NCBI GenBank assembly: GCA_018697295.1
Contig: JABHTJ010000002.1
Span: 154,027 to 218,026 of the forward strand
DNA: 64,000 bases
Direction: 5' to 3'
Source: an archaeon
GTDB lineage: Archaea > Nanobdellota > Nanobdellia > Pacearchaeales > GW2011-AR1
The notes beneath the pieces are model-generated. The model saw only the letters and a list, made by a program, of their open reading frames with translations. It was not told the DNA's origin and did no database searches. Of the stretch, positions 28,710 to 38,905 are shown piece after piece (position 1 is the first letter of the stretch; each line of letters starts with the position of its first letter). Position numbers and translations under genes: made by a program.

Positions 28710-29329
28710 TTTGTCTTGATTATTTCTTTTAAAAATTTAGTTGGGTTTTTTGATTTCATGATCCATGAACTTACTAATATCCCCTTGCATCCGAGTTTAT
28801 ATGCAGTTGCTACATCTTCTTTTGAATTAATTCCTGCTCCGCATAATGGGATGATCCTTGTTTTTTCAAGACTTTTTACGAATGAGATTATTGGTTTTGG
28901 AAAATTTGTTATCGAGGTTTTTGAAGCTATGAATTTGGGATTTTCATAAGCTATTGCATGTGGCCCTAGTTTTTTGAATTTTTTTAGTTCGCCTAAATTT
29001 TTTGTGCAAAGAATTACTTTAATGTTATTTTTTTTACATTCCCTTATAGTCTCTTTTATTTGTTTTAATGGAATTTGATGTTCTGAATGATTTAGAATTG
29101 TTAGCTGTATCCCAATAGCTCCTAGTGCTTTTGGCGTGACATATCCCGTATCTCTGGAACTTGTTTTATCATCTACGTGTTGTGCGCAAGGAATTAATCT
29201 TGTCTTTTTTGTAATATCTTGTAGGTTAATGATTGGTGCTGCAGCGATAATTTTTTTGCTAGAAATCTTTTTTGCAAATGCTAGAACTTCTTTTCCAGTT
29301 TTGTAATTTTTAAAATTGAGAATTATCAT
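28706..29329 (-). CDS. tpiA: Triosephosphate isomerase, archaeal type
   Basis: ILNFKNYKTG, ILNHSEHQ, YENPKFI, LCGAGINSKEDV. Confidence 0.88.
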   Translation of the reverse strand: MIILNFKNYKTGKEVLAFAKKISSKKIIAAAPIINLQDITKKTRLIPCAQHVDDKTSSRDTGYVTPKALGAIGIQLTILNHSEHQIPLKQIKETIRECKKNNIKVILCTKNLGELKKFKKLGPHAIAYENPKFIASKTSITNFPKPIISFVKSLEKTRIIPLCGAGINSKEDVATAYKLGCKGILVSSWIMKSKNPTKFLKEIIKTK

Positions 29330-30096
29330 TTTGCAAATAATATTTTTTTTATTTTTTTTATTAACTCATAGGGATTTTCACTTTGCCAAATATTTCTTCC
29401 GTATGCAAGACCAGTTCCTTTTGCATCTTTCAAGTCTTTTATTTCTTGTAGAAGTTTTTTCTCAGATTTTTTCAAGCCACCTGAAAGTATTACTTTGGTT
29501 TTTCCTGCAGATTTAACTGCCCATTCTAAATCAGATTTCTTTCCCTCATATCTTACTTTAACAAAATCTGCATCTAGCTCTAATGCAACTCTTGTTGCGT
29601 ATGCCATAAGTTTCGTTTTTGATTTTCCTTTTATTGATTTTCCTCGAGGATACATCCAAATCATTGTTACAAGTCCGAACTTTTTCGCTTCTTCTTCTAT
29701 TTTTGAGAATTCTTGCAACATTTTACTTTCGTGAATACTTCCCAGATAAATTGTATATCCAACCCCTATTGCTCCCAGATTTTTCGCTTCTTCGACTGAA
29801 CAAACTTGGCGAGAAATTGGATCTCCCTTGACTAAATTTGTTTTTCCATTTAACTTAATCATTAATGGAATTTTACTTTTTTTAATTTCAGAACTATATT
29901 TTTCTGCAATTCCTTTTTGGAGGACAAGTGCATTTAATTTCGCCTTTTTTGCAATTTCAATTATATATTTTGGATCGACATTTTTATCATTAAAATCTGT
30001 TGGCCCGTGTTCAAGACCTTGATCATAAGGTAAAAATATTGCATTCTCTTTTTTTAAGAATTTTTTTATATTTTTCTTCACCATCTTTTCAATCAA
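29326..30096 (-). CDS. Class I fructose-bisphosphate aldolase, archaeal DhnA type
   Basis: FLPYDQGLEHGPTDF, DADFVKVRYEGKKSDL, ILSGGLKK. Confidence 0.88.
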   Translation of the reverse strand: MIEKMVKKNIKKFLKKENAIFLPYDQGLEHGPTDFNDKNVDPKYIIEIAKKAKLNALVLQKGIAEKYSSEIKKSKIPLMIKLNGKTNLVKGDPISRQVCSVEEAKNLGAIGVGYTIYLGSIHESKMLQEFSKIEEEAKKFGLVTMIWMYPRGKSIKGKSKTKLMAYATRVALELDADFVKVRYEGKKSDLEWAVKSAGKTKVILSGGLKKSEKKLLQEIKDLKDAKGTGLAYGRNIWQSENPYELIKKIKKILFAK

Positions 30097-30129
30097 AAGG
30101 TTTTTAATTATATAAAGTTATTTATCTCC

Positions 30130-30471
30130 ATGGAAAAATATGAAGAAAAGAGACCGTGGGGAGGATTTGAACAATTTACTTTTAATGAAATCTCGACGGT
30201 GAAAATTTTAGAGATTAGTCCGGGCCAGAAATTTTCATTGCAGTATCATAATAAGCGAAAAGAGTTTTGGCGGTTTTTGGATAATTCGGCGAAGGTGACT
30301 ATTGGGGGGGAAGTGCGAGAGATGGCTGGTGGCGACGAAGTGATTATTCCTCCAAAGACGAACCATCGAATTGAGGCGCTTGATAAAACTGTAAGGGTTT
30401 TGGAAATTTCTTTTGGAGAGTTTGATGAAGATGATATTGTGCGTATTGAAGATGCGTATGGGCGAAAATGA
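30130..30471 (+). CDS. Cupin, type II mannose-6-phosphate isomerase-like
   Basis: EKRPWGGFEQF, ISPGQKFSLQYHNKRKEFW, RIEDAYGR. Confidence 0.88.
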   Translation: MEKYEEKRPWGGFEQFTFNEISTVKILEISPGQKFSLQYHNKRKEFWRFLDNSAKVTIGGEVREMAGGDEVIIPPKTNHRIEALDKTVRVLEISFGEFDEDDIVRIEDAYGRK

Positions 30472-30520
30472 ATGTGGTTGAATGGCTAACTTGGTAGATA
30501 AAAAATTTAGGTGAAATATA

Positions 30521-31282
30521 ATGGGGAAACAAAAATTAATTCGTGAACTTACAAAAAAAGATTTGAAGAAAATAAAACTTATTGCTTTTGATGTTGACGG
30601 GGTTTTGGTCCCTCGGGGAACTAAGATTAAACAAACTGGGAATGTGACGCGTTTGGAGACAAAAAGAATTTTGCCTGAACAAGTTGAACAGATAAAGAAT
30701 CTTCACTTTCTTGGATTTAAAATTACTATTAATTCTGGGCGAGGACTTTATATGCTCCAAGATATGTTTAGGGAGGTTCTTCCATTTGTTAGTCTAACTT
30801 ATGAAAATGGGAGTGCAACATGGTATCAAGGAAATATTCATCAGCACGTGAATTCATTTAAATCGCTTTATAGGGTCTATTCTGATTTAAAATCTGTTCG
30901 AAGTAAATATATTAAGGGATTTGAACAAAAAGAATTTATTATTACTATTCATTGCACTAATCGGGTTAAACGAATTGAGGAAATAGTTTCTAAACATAGA
31001 AATTTGTACACTATTTGGAATGGAGAGGCTTATGATATTGGGATGCGAAATATTCAGCAAAAATCTCGTGGGTTGCAATCTTTTATGAAAGTCTTGAAAC
31101 TTAAGAAGAAAAATGTTCTCGCGATAGGAGATAATTATAATGATCGCGATTTGCTTAGTAGTGCTGGTATTCGGGTAAGTGCAGATAAGGCTCGTTTGAA
31201 AGGAGACTTTTACATTGAACTTAATAAAAAAAATCTTCCTGCAAAACAATTAATGGGTCAAATTATTGCTGTTTGTTCTTAA
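30521..31282 (+). CDS. HAD-superfamily phosphatase
   Basis: LIAFDVDGVLVPRG; VLAIGDNYNDRDLL. Confidence 0.82.
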   Translation: MGKQKLIRELTKKDLKKIKLIAFDVDGVLVPRGTKIKQTGNVTRLETKRILPEQVEQIKNLHFLGFKITINSGRGLYMLQDMFREVLPFVSLTYENGSATWYQGNIHQHVNSFKSLYRVYSDLKSVRSKYIKGFEQKEFIITIHCTNRVKRIEEIVSKHRNLYTIWNGEAYDIGMRNIQQKSRGLQSFMKVLKLKKKNVLAIGDNYNDRDLLSSAGIRVSADKARLKGDFYIELNKKNLPAKQLMGQIIAVCS

Positions 31283-31363
31283 GAGAGATTTTTTGGTGAA
31301 ATTTTAAAAAAAGTTCTATTTTTTGGATAAGGAAGGCTTAAATATGTTGGAATCATCCGGATT

Positions 31364-33586
31364 ATGTATACAATGGCGAGTCAAATTGGTTCTTCTTCAG
31401 GAAATTCCCATATTCTTTTTTTAGGAACCTATCCTCCGCGCGAATGTGGAATTGCAACATTCACAAAAGATTTGACTACGGCAATTGAGAAGAAATTTTC
31501 CCCTTCTCTGAAAATAAAAATTGCTGCAGTTAATAAAAATGGCTCTAATATGTATAATTATCCGGAATCTGTAGTTTACAAGATAAGTGACAGTGAACGT
31601 GGAGATTATGTTCGGCTTGCACGTGAAGTAAATAGTGATGACTCGATTTCCTGCGTCTGTATTCAACACGAATATGGGATTTTTGGGGGAAACTATGGTT
31701 CTTATTTGCTTGATTTTTTACGAGAAGTTACTAAGCCAGTCATAGTTACTTTTCATTCTCTTCTTCCTCGTCCCAATCCTGAGATTCGAGAAGTTACTCG
31801 TCAAATTGCAGAATATGCTCAAGAGATAGTTATTATGAATCGAAAAGGAATTGAGATTTTGAAGAATGACTATGAGGTTACGGAGAATGTTACTGTTATT
31901 CCTCATGGGATTCCCAACGTTGCATTTAATTCACAAAAAATTTCCAAGAAGCGACTTGGGCTAAAAGATCGAGTGATTATTTCTTCGTTTGGAATGGTTG
32001 GCCCAGGTAAAGGCTACGAAGAAGTAATCAGGAGTTTACCTTCAGTTGTTGAAAAATTTCCAAATTTGACTTATTTAATTGTTGGCCAGACACATCCAGT
32101 TGTTCGAAAAAATGAGGGGGAAAATTATAGGAATTTTTTAGAACAGACTGCAAAAGACTTGGGACTTACAAATAATGTTAAATTTTATAATAGGTACTTG
32201 AGTCTTGCTGAAATTATTAAGTTTTTGTCTGCGAGTGATGTATATATGATGAGTAATCAGAATCCCAATCAAATTACCAGTGGCCCTCTCGTATATTCTA
32301 TGGGTGTTGGCCGTGCAATCATTTCGACGCCATTTTTGCATGCACAAGAAGAAGTTACTCCTGGGAGGGGATTTTTGACCTCATTTGGGAGTTCGAAAGA
32401 ATTTTCTGATTCACTTCTTACTATCTTATCGGATGATGAGCTTCGTCACACTATGGAAAAAAATAATTATTTAGCTACTCGGCGTATGATTTGGTCCAAT
32501 GTTGCCCTTTCCTATAAAATGCTTTTTGAAAAACATATCCTCATTTCCTCTGATCATGAACTTAATCTTCCAAAAATTAATACGCGACATTTACTTCGGT
32601 TGACGAATAAATTTGGGATGGTGCAATTTACGAAGCATTTGCGACCAGATATTAGCTCTGGATATACTCTTGATGATAATGCACGGGCACTGCATGCAAG
32701 TGCAATGCTTTATTCGAGAAATAGGGATCCTGAAATGATTCCCCTCATTAAGATTTATTTAAATTATATTTCCTATGTTCAAAATGCTGAAGGGAAGTTG
32801 TTTAATGTTGTCGACAAACATCGGAACGTGATTTTTGATGAATATAGTGAGGAAGCTGAAGGGAGAGCGATTGAAGCACTCGGATATATTTGCTCTCTTG
32901 ATTCGATTCCTCGAGATATTAGGGGGATGGCTGAAATACTTCTCCTTAAAACTGTTGAAGCACCTCATAGCTATTCTTCTCCCCGTACGGTTGCTTCTAC
33001 TGTTATTGGTCTTTGTAATTATAATCGGTACCGATATTCTGAATCAATGCTTGCACGGATTCGAATTATGTGTGATTTTTTAGTTTCGATTTATCGTGAT
33101 CATGTGAGTGAAACGTGGAAATGGTTTGAACCTTATTTAACTTATGATAATTCAAAACTTAGTGGGGCGTTATTGCATGCATATATGCAGACTCAGGAAA
33201 GAGACTATTTGGATGTGGGAATTTCCTCTCTTGATTTTTTAATTGGAAAACAGTTTGAAAATGGGGTTTTTGTTCCAATTGGACAAAGAGAATGGTGTCA
33301 TAAGGGGGCGGATGAGGCCCGAAGTTATTTTGATCAGCAACCCGTCGAGGCTGCTTCAAAGATATTTTCCCTTCTTCTCGCACATCAGATTTTTCCTGAT
33401 CGTGGATATAAGGAACGTGCAGTTGGAGTAATTCAATGGTTTTTTGGGAAGAACACGTTGTGTCAGAGCGTTTATAATGATACGACTGGTGGATGCCATG
33501 ATGGGCTTGGCGAGCAGACAATTAATTTAAATCAGGGTGCTGAGTCCACACTCGCATATTTGATGTCTCGATTAAGTTTTGATTAA
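31364..33586 (+). CDS. GT4-like glycosyltransferase fused to a C-terminal alpha/alpha-barrel-like domain
   Basis: GTYPPRECGIATFTKDL, GYEEVIRSLP; C-terminal TLDDNARALHASAML...DQQPVEAASKIFSLLLA. Confidence 0.78.
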   Translation: MYTMASQIGSSSGNSHILFLGTYPPRECGIATFTKDLTTAIEKKFSPSLKIKIAAVNKNGSNMYNYPESVVYKISDSERGDYVRLAREVNSDDSISCVCIQHEYGIFGGNYGSYLLDFLREVTKPVIVTFHSLLPRPNPEIREVTRQIAEYAQEIVIMNRKGIEILKNDYEVTENVTVIPHGIPNVAFNSQKISKKRLGLKDRVIISSFGMVGPGKGYEEVIRSLPSVVEKFPNLTYLIVGQTHPVVRKNEGENYRNFLEQTAKDLGLTNNVKFYNRYLSLAEIIKFLSASDVYMMSNQNPNQITSGPLVYSMGVGRAIISTPFLHAQEEVTPGRGFLTSFGSSKEFSDSLLTILSDDELRHTMEKNNYLATRRMIWSNVALSYKMLFEKHILISSDHELNLPKINTRHLLRLTNKFGMVQFTKHLRPDISSGYTLDDNARALHASAMLYSRNRDPEMIPLIKIYLNYISYVQNAEGKLFNVVDKHRNVIFDEYSEEAEGRAIEALGYICSLDSIPRDIRGMAEILLLKTVEAPHSYSSPRTVASTVIGLCNYNRYRYSESMLARIRIMCDFLVSIYRDHVSETWKWFEPYLTYDNSKLSGALLHAYMQTQERDYLDVGISSLDFLIGKQFENGVFVPIGQREWCHKGADEARSYFDQQPVEAASKIFSLLLAHQIFPDRGYKERAVGVIQWFFGKNTLCQSVYNDTTGGCHDGLGEQTINLNQGAESTLAYLMSRLSFD

Positions 33587-34716
33587 GTTTTGAGACGCTT
33601 ATTATTTTTAGAAGTTGGAGTTTTACTTTCTATTTTCTCTTCTTTTGGTGCATGATATTCAAGGCTGTTTAGAATATCTTCTATTGTAATTTTTCTCATA
33701 GTAATTACTCTATCTGCACCTCCGGAAAATATAAGGACGCTCTTGCCGTCAAGATCTGGTACCATCCCTGTTGGAAATGCTACTTGGTTGACGAAGCCAT
33801 TTTTTTCAAAATCTTCTTCTGGACCAAAAAGTGGTTTATTTTTTGGAGATCTTGCAATTACTTTTTCAGGTGATTTTAAATCTAAAAGTACTGCTCCTGC
33901 AGAATATACTTTTTTATCTTTTTCTTTTTTTATCCCGTGATGGATAAGAAGCCAGCCTTTGGCAGTTTTTATAGGGGGGGGACCTGCCCCAATTCTTGCC
34001 TCATCCCAAGATTCCTTTCTTGGATGAATTATGCTTGTTTCTTCGCCCCAATATTTTAAGTCCGGAGAATAAGATATCCAAATTGAAGGGTCTGAAAAAT
34101 TAAGGGAACCTTCTGGTCGATGAAGGGCCACATATCTTCCTCCAATTTTTTCAGGAAATAGGACTACATTCTTATTTTGTTTGCAGAAAATAATTCCTTT
34201 TCGTTGCCATTTAGTTGCATCTGGAGAAGTTGCGAGAGAACCGCAGATTCCGGTGTCTTCTGAGACCGTTACGTACGTCATGAAGTAGGTTTTGTTGATT
34301 TTAACGATTCTTGGATCTTCGACTCCAAAATTTCCTTCAGTTTTATTTCCTGTAAATGATGGGACAGAAGCAATTTTTTCAACTTTAGTTCCTGTCTCAT
34401 CAAGCGTTATTTTTCTTAAATGGGAAATGTGAGTCATTAGACAAATTCCTTCTTTTAAAAACATGTATTCTTCAACTTCGGTTGCAATTTCTGATTTATC
34501 TACTAAAAGATTGTGGGTTTTTCCTTTTCCGGAAATATAGGGGCACATTTTTTGACCTTCATGTTCGTGTACTGCACTTTCTGCTACGCGTGCATAGAGA
34601 ACTATTTTATTGTTTGGAAGTCTTATTGCTGCAGGATTTAGAACTCCCACTACTTCCCATTTAGGAAATGAAGGTTTTATGTCTTCGGGCTTTACTAAAA
34701 GTATCGGTTTTGTCAT
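33583..34716 (-). CDS. Glycoside hydrolase family 130-like (mannoside phosphorylase-like)
   Basis: GVLNPAAIRLPNNKIVLYARV, GVEDPRIVKINKTYFMTYV, IGAGPPPIKTAKGWLLIHHG. Confidence 0.8.
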   Translation of the reverse strand: MTKPILLVKPEDIKPSFPKWEVVGVLNPAAIRLPNNKIVLYARVAESAVHEHEGQKMCPYISGKGKTHNLLVDKSEIATEVEEYMFLKEGICLMTHISHLRKITLDETGTKVEKIASVPSFTGNKTEGNFGVEDPRIVKINKTYFMTYVTVSEDTGICGSLATSPDATKWQRKGIIFCKQNKNVVLFPEKIGGRYVALHRPEGSLNFSDPSIWISYSPDLKYWGEETSIIHPRKESWDEARIGAGPPPIKTAKGWLLIHHGIKKEKDKKVYSAGAVLLDLKSPEKVIARSPKNKPLFGPEEDFEKNGFVNQVAFPTGMVPDLDGKSVLIFSGGADRVITMRKITIEDILNSLEYHAPKEEKIESKTPTSKNNKRLKT

Positions 34717-35666
34717 GCTTGATATAATTGTGTTTCTGGATGAAATGCATACCATGCAAACCAAAAATCACGCTCCTTTACTATTTCTTCATCGCTATCG
34801 ACCTTTATTATCTTTACTATTCCGCTTTCATCTCGAGTAATTTTTATTTTTATTTCAGCGACTGTGTCAGTAATTGGTTGGAGCGCAATTACATCCTCTT
34901 CTTTATACGCCTTATAGGTCCCATCAATTTCGATTCCAAAGATTACTGTTTTTGGATGGACTGAATCGTCTTCATTTTCTACAGGAAATAGGGTAAATGA
35001 GTTTTCATAATAACTTCCATACGGGTCATTTCCATAATTTCGATTAAATCCTGTTTCTTGACTAAGAACTTGAGAGTCTGAATGAGTTACTTTCCAATCC
35101 CTCCATACGACTGTGTCAATTGATATTTCTTTTAATTCTGTTCCAGTTAATTGTCCGGTTACTGCGATTCCATCTATTTGTGTCCAATATGATTCTGTTA
35201 ATCTGTCATACATAATTAAATTTGAATTGTATAGTTTTCCTGAAGTTCCAAATTCTACAATCTCTCCATTAATTATTCTCTCGTATGCAATTCCAGAACC
35301 GCAGAGAGGACAGTAAGTAATTACTATTGGATCGCCTGCAATAAAATCATTTACGATTTCGTGCCAGACTAAAATCTGGAGTGGGTATACTCTCTTTTCT
35401 CCCTTGTAGATTATTGCTAAAACTAATTCATTATCTTCAATCCAATTGTCTGCTTCTCCCATACTTACGAATTTTGGGTCATCAATACTTGGGATCCCAT
35501 CTTTTGGAGGCCCTCCTGAAACTATTTTTGAAATATCAAATTCATTACTATTTTGAGAATTTTTATCTTCTAATTTTTCACTTTCTTGACTTTTTGAAGT
35601 CATATCGAAAATAAATAATCCAAGTAATAGAATTATTCCTATTGCTATTAGATATTTTTTATTCAT
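34713..35666 (-). CDS. DUF3179-like membrane-anchored protein
   Basis: VYPLQILVWHEIVND, ITYCPLCGSGIAYER, FGTSGKLYNSNLIMYDRLTESYWTQ. Confidence 0.85.
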   Translation of the reverse strand: MNKKYLIAIGIILLLGLFIFDMTSKSQESEKLEDKNSQNSNEFDISKIVSGGPPKDGIPSIDDPKFVSMGEADNWIEDNELVLAIIYKGEKRVYPLQILVWHEIVNDFIAGDPIVITYCPLCGSGIAYERIINGEIVEFGTSGKLYNSNLIMYDRLTESYWTQIDGIAVTGQLTGTELKEISIDTVVWRDWKVTHSDSQVLSQETGFNRNYGNDPYGSYYENSFTLFPVENEDDSVHPKTVIFGIEIDGTYKAYKEEDVIALQPITDTVAEIKIKITRDESGIVKIIKVDSDEEIVKERDFWFAWYAFHPETQLYQA

Positions 35667-36370
35667 TAGAGAATTAATTCCTGAATTTTAAATACTGAGA
35701 AAAGATAGTATGATGCAATTGCAAGCATAATTATTCCTGTGATTATATTAATTTTTCTTTTTTGATTTGTTAAAAATTTAATTATTTTTTGAGTTTTGTA
35801 TTGTGACATGTAAGAGAAAAGAAGTAATGGTGTTGCCATTCCGATTCCGAAGAGAACGAAATTAATGAGATTATTAATAAAGCTAATTGTTGAAGTGGAT
35901 ATTGCGAAGAGAATTACGAGGGAGGCTGGGTTGCAGGGGATTACGATTGCCCCGAAGAAAAGGCCGAAAAGAAAAGAAGTCTTCGTAGGGTTTGTTCCTG
36001 TTTTAATAGAATATTTGGGTAGAAATTTTGTAAAGTCTACATCGAATATAAGGAGGATACTTACAACTGCTAGAATTGCAAATGCTATTGGCGAGATTAT
36101 TCCAATTACATTTGTAAGAGATTCTTTTAAGATGAATGAAAAAATTAATCCTAATGTGAACATCGAAGTAATTATTCCGGCAGTTATTATCCATGCGAAT
36201 TTAATTATTTGTTTTCCCGTTTCTTTTGGATTTGGAGAAGTATTATTGCCTGTTGCAATTGACGCTAGATATGCTAGGAATCCTGGATATAGGGGAAGAA
36301 CGCACACTGCTGCGAGCGGTGCGATAATTCCTGCAAAAAATGACAACCAGTAATTTATGAGTATTTCCAT
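35666..36370 (-). CDS. CcdA/DsbD-like transmembrane thiol-disulfide transporter
   Basis: Multi-TM, LAAVCVLPLYPGFLAYL and FFGAIVIPCNPASL paired Cys-Pro motifs. Confidence 0.82.
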   Translation of the reverse strand: MEILINYWLSFFAGIIAPLAAVCVLPLYPGFLAYLASIATGNNTSPNPKETGKQIIKFAWIITAGIITSMFTLGLIFSFILKESLTNVIGIISPIAFAILAVVSILLIFDVDFTKFLPKYSIKTGTNPTKTSFLFGLFFGAIVIPCNPASLVILFAISTSTISFINNLINFVLFGIGMATPLLLFSYMSQYKTQKIIKFLTNQKRKINIITGIIMLAIASYYLFSVFKIQELIL

Positions 36371-36387
36371 AGTTATTTTGATTTAAT

Positions 36388-36957
36388 TTAACAAGAGGCA
36401 ATATGCTGAGCTAATTCTCCTGAATCTTTTACTCCGTTTTCGAGCAATTGGACATTTCCATCGGGGCAAATAATTATTGTTGGTGCTTGGGGGGCGTTTG
36501 CAACTGTTGGTCCAAATTCTTCAATGAGCTCTTTGGTTAGACTTACAGGAGAGACAGAGAAAAACCATTCAAACCCATTTTTTTCTGCATGGCCTTTTAC
36601 TTTTTCTTCGTCTTCGTTTGGGTCGATGTCAAGGGAAATATGGATTGAGTTATCTCCTGAATCTATTAATTTTTTTATTTCTTGCTGTTGTTTTCTACAC
36701 GTTGGGCACCAAACTGCAAATGTTTCTAAGATGATTACTTGGCCATCATAGTCACTTATTTTATATTCCTGGCTAGTTAGTGTGTCTTTTAGAGTTATAT
36801 CTCTCCAAGAAATTTCTTCATTATTTCCTTGAGTTATGGGCTCGTCAAATTCTCCAGAATATACATCTTCGTAAACATTATTGGGGAGGCTTGTCCAGAT
36901 AAAAATTGTTGCTGCCAATACTAGTACTGCAATGAATATTTTTCCTCTTGTTTTCAT
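36388..36957 (-). CDS. TlpA-like thioredoxin-fold protein, membrane anchored
   Basis: ETFAVWCPTCRKQQQEIKKL. Confidence 0.87.
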   Translation of the reverse strand: MKTRGKIFIAVLVLAATIFIWTSLPNNVYEDVYSGEFDEPITQGNNEEISWRDITLKDTLTSQEYKISDYDGQVIILETFAVWCPTCRKQQQEIKKLIDSGDNSIHISLDIDPNEDEEKVKGHAEKNGFEWFFSVSPVSLTKELIEEFGPTVANAPQAPTIIICPDGNVQLLENGVKDSGELAQHIASC

Positions 36958-37020
36958 GGTGAATCTCTTGTTAACATACGTTAACGTTTATTTATAAGTT
37001 TTTGGCAGTCGGTGTTAACC

Positions 37021-37830
37021 TTACTTAAACATTTTTTTATATTCGGGGACGATGTCTTTAGTAAACTTTTTCATGCCTTCAACTGTTTTGGAGTGTGAAA
37101 TTAATTTTTCAATTATTTTGAATGTAACTGTTGCAATATCTGCTCCTGCTGTTTCACATTCACGTAATTGTTTTTGGTTTCGAATACTTGCAGCTAGAAC
37201 TTCAGTTTTTATTTTTGATCGTTTAAAGTTAGTGCTAATTTTTTCAATTAAATTAACTCCTGAAATAATTCCCTTATCTTCTAATCTTTTTTTGTGTTTT
37301 TTGAATCCTTCCTTTGGAAAGTAATCGTTTTTTTCAAATTTGATTCTTCCCATTTCCCTAATGTAATCGTCCTCTCTTCCTACAAAGGGACTTACATAAT
37401 TTGCTCCAGCTTTTGCAGCGAGTGTTGCTTGCTCTGGTGTGAAAATTAGGGTGCAGTTTATCTTAATTTTTGATTTATGGAGTGTTTGAATTGCCTGTAT
37501 GCCGTCAGACTTCATGCTACAAGATTTTTGCAAGCAAGGGTTGATAGGAATTTTAACATAGACATTTCTTGAAATTTTATTAAATTTTTTGTGGAGAATT
37601 TTTCCTTCTCGGACCATTTCTTCATAATCTGTTCCAATAACTTCTAATGAAACGGGAATTGTTTTGCAAACTTTTAGAAGTTTTTTGATATATGTTTCAA
37701 GATTTTTTACTTTATATTTTTCAGCAGCTTTTTTTATGAGGGAAGGGTTAGTTGTAACACCCTCTAGAATTCCCCATGATTTCACTTTTTTGATTTCTTC
37801 AATATCTGCTGAGTCTAAGAATAATTTCAT
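37021..37830 (-). CDS. tal: Transaldolase
   Basis: MKLFLDSADIEEIKKVKSWGILEGVTTNPSLI; VKIPINP; start at 37830 preferred over upstream TTG. Confidence 0.9.
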   Translation of the reverse strand: MKLFLDSADIEEIKKVKSWGILEGVTTNPSLIKKAAEKYKVKNLETYIKKLLKVCKTIPVSLEVIGTDYEEMVREGKILHKKFNKISRNVYVKIPINPCLQKSCSMKSDGIQAIQTLHKSKIKINCTLIFTPEQATLAAKAGANYVSPFVGREDDYIREMGRIKFEKNDYFPKEGFKKHKKRLEDKGIISGVNLIEKISTNFKRSKIKTEVLAASIRNQKQLRECETAGADIATVTFKIIEKLISHSKTVEGMKKFTKDIVPEYKKMFK

Positions 37831-37944
37831 TAATTTCTTTCTTTTTGGCAAAAAGAAATTTCTCTTCCACCCAATTGGTGTGCCCCTGTTAGGGCAAAGT
37901 AGAAAAACTTATTCCAAAACTTTGTTTTGACATTTAATTCCATT

Positions 37945-38880
37945 TTATTCTCTTCTGATGTATTCGTATGCAGCGTAGCTTGCGGTACAGCCTTCTGCGA
38001 CACCCGTGATTAATTGTTTGAATGCACCGTCTGAAACATCTCCTGCTGCGAATACTCCCTTAAGGCTTGTTTGCGATAACTTATCTGTTATAATTTCTCC
38101 CGCTTTGTTTGTTTTTACTTTCATTTCCTTTGCTAAGTCTGAGAGGATGATATGGCCAATTGCTACAAAAACTGCACTTACTTTAAGATTTTTCGATTTT
38201 TTATATATTTTATCGAGAGTTATTTCTTCAACGACTTGTTTTCCCTTAATCTCTAAAACATTAGTATTGTTGATTACTTCAATTTTTTTGTTATCTTCTA
38301 CTCGTTTGAGATTAATTGGTTCTGGATGGATTTTTTCTCCTCGATAAATGATATAAACTTTTTCACAAGATTCTGCTAATACTAATGCATCTTTTGCTGC
38401 TGAATCTGAACCTCCTACAAGTGCAACTACTTTTCCCTTGAACAATGGTCCGTCGCAGAGTGCACAATAATTGACACCTTTGTTCTCAAATTCTTTACTC
38501 CCTGGAATATCTAACTTTCTCCATTTTGTTCCTGTCGCAAAAATAACTGCCTTTGCATTATATTTTTTCTTTTCTGCAGTTACAATAAATTTCTTTTCAG
38601 ATTTCTTTTCGACTTTTGAAACTGGTTCTTCTTTTATTGTTACTAGGTCGTATGAGCGTGCATGATCTTCAATTTTCTTTGCAAGTTCTGTTCCAGTTAA
38701 TTTTTGAAATCCGGGATAATTTTCAACTAAATTTGTTGTGGTAATCACCCCTCCTATTGGAAGTTCACTTCCTTGATTCTTTCCAAAGACAAGAGTTTTT
38801 TGTCCGAGCCTTGCCGCATACATTGCAGCTGCTAAACCTGTTCCTCCTGCCCCAATTATTATTATATCGTAGTTTTCCAT
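37945..38880 (-). CDS. trxB: Thioredoxin reductase
   Basis: IIGAGGTGLAAAMYAARLG, YCALCDGPLFKGKVVALVGGSDSAAKDAL, GVFAAGDVS. Confidence 0.9.
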   Translation of the reverse strand: MENYDIIIIGAGGTGLAAAMYAARLGQKTLVFGKNQGSELPIGGVITTTNLVENYPGFQKLTGTELAKKIEDHARSYDLVTIKEEPVSKVEKKSEKKFIVTAEKKKYNAKAVIFATGTKWRKLDIPGSKEFENKGVNYCALCDGPLFKGKVVALVGGSDSAAKDALVLAESCEKVYIIYRGEKIHPEPINLKRVEDNKKIEVINNTNVLEIKGKQVVEEITLDKIYKKSKNLKVSAVFVAIGHIILSDLAKEMKVKTNKAGEIITDKLSQTSLKGVFAAGDVSDGAFKQLITGVAEGCTASYAAYEYIRRE

Positions 38881-38905
38881 TTTAAAAAATTATTTTAAAG
38901 TTTTG

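Noticed and set aside
33159-33521. 120-aa minus-strand ORF
   Set aside because: Antisense to the GT4 fusion gene; no recognisable domain.
35865-36353. 162-aa plus-strand ORF
   Set aside because: Antisense to the CcdA-like gene, which has clear family motifs.
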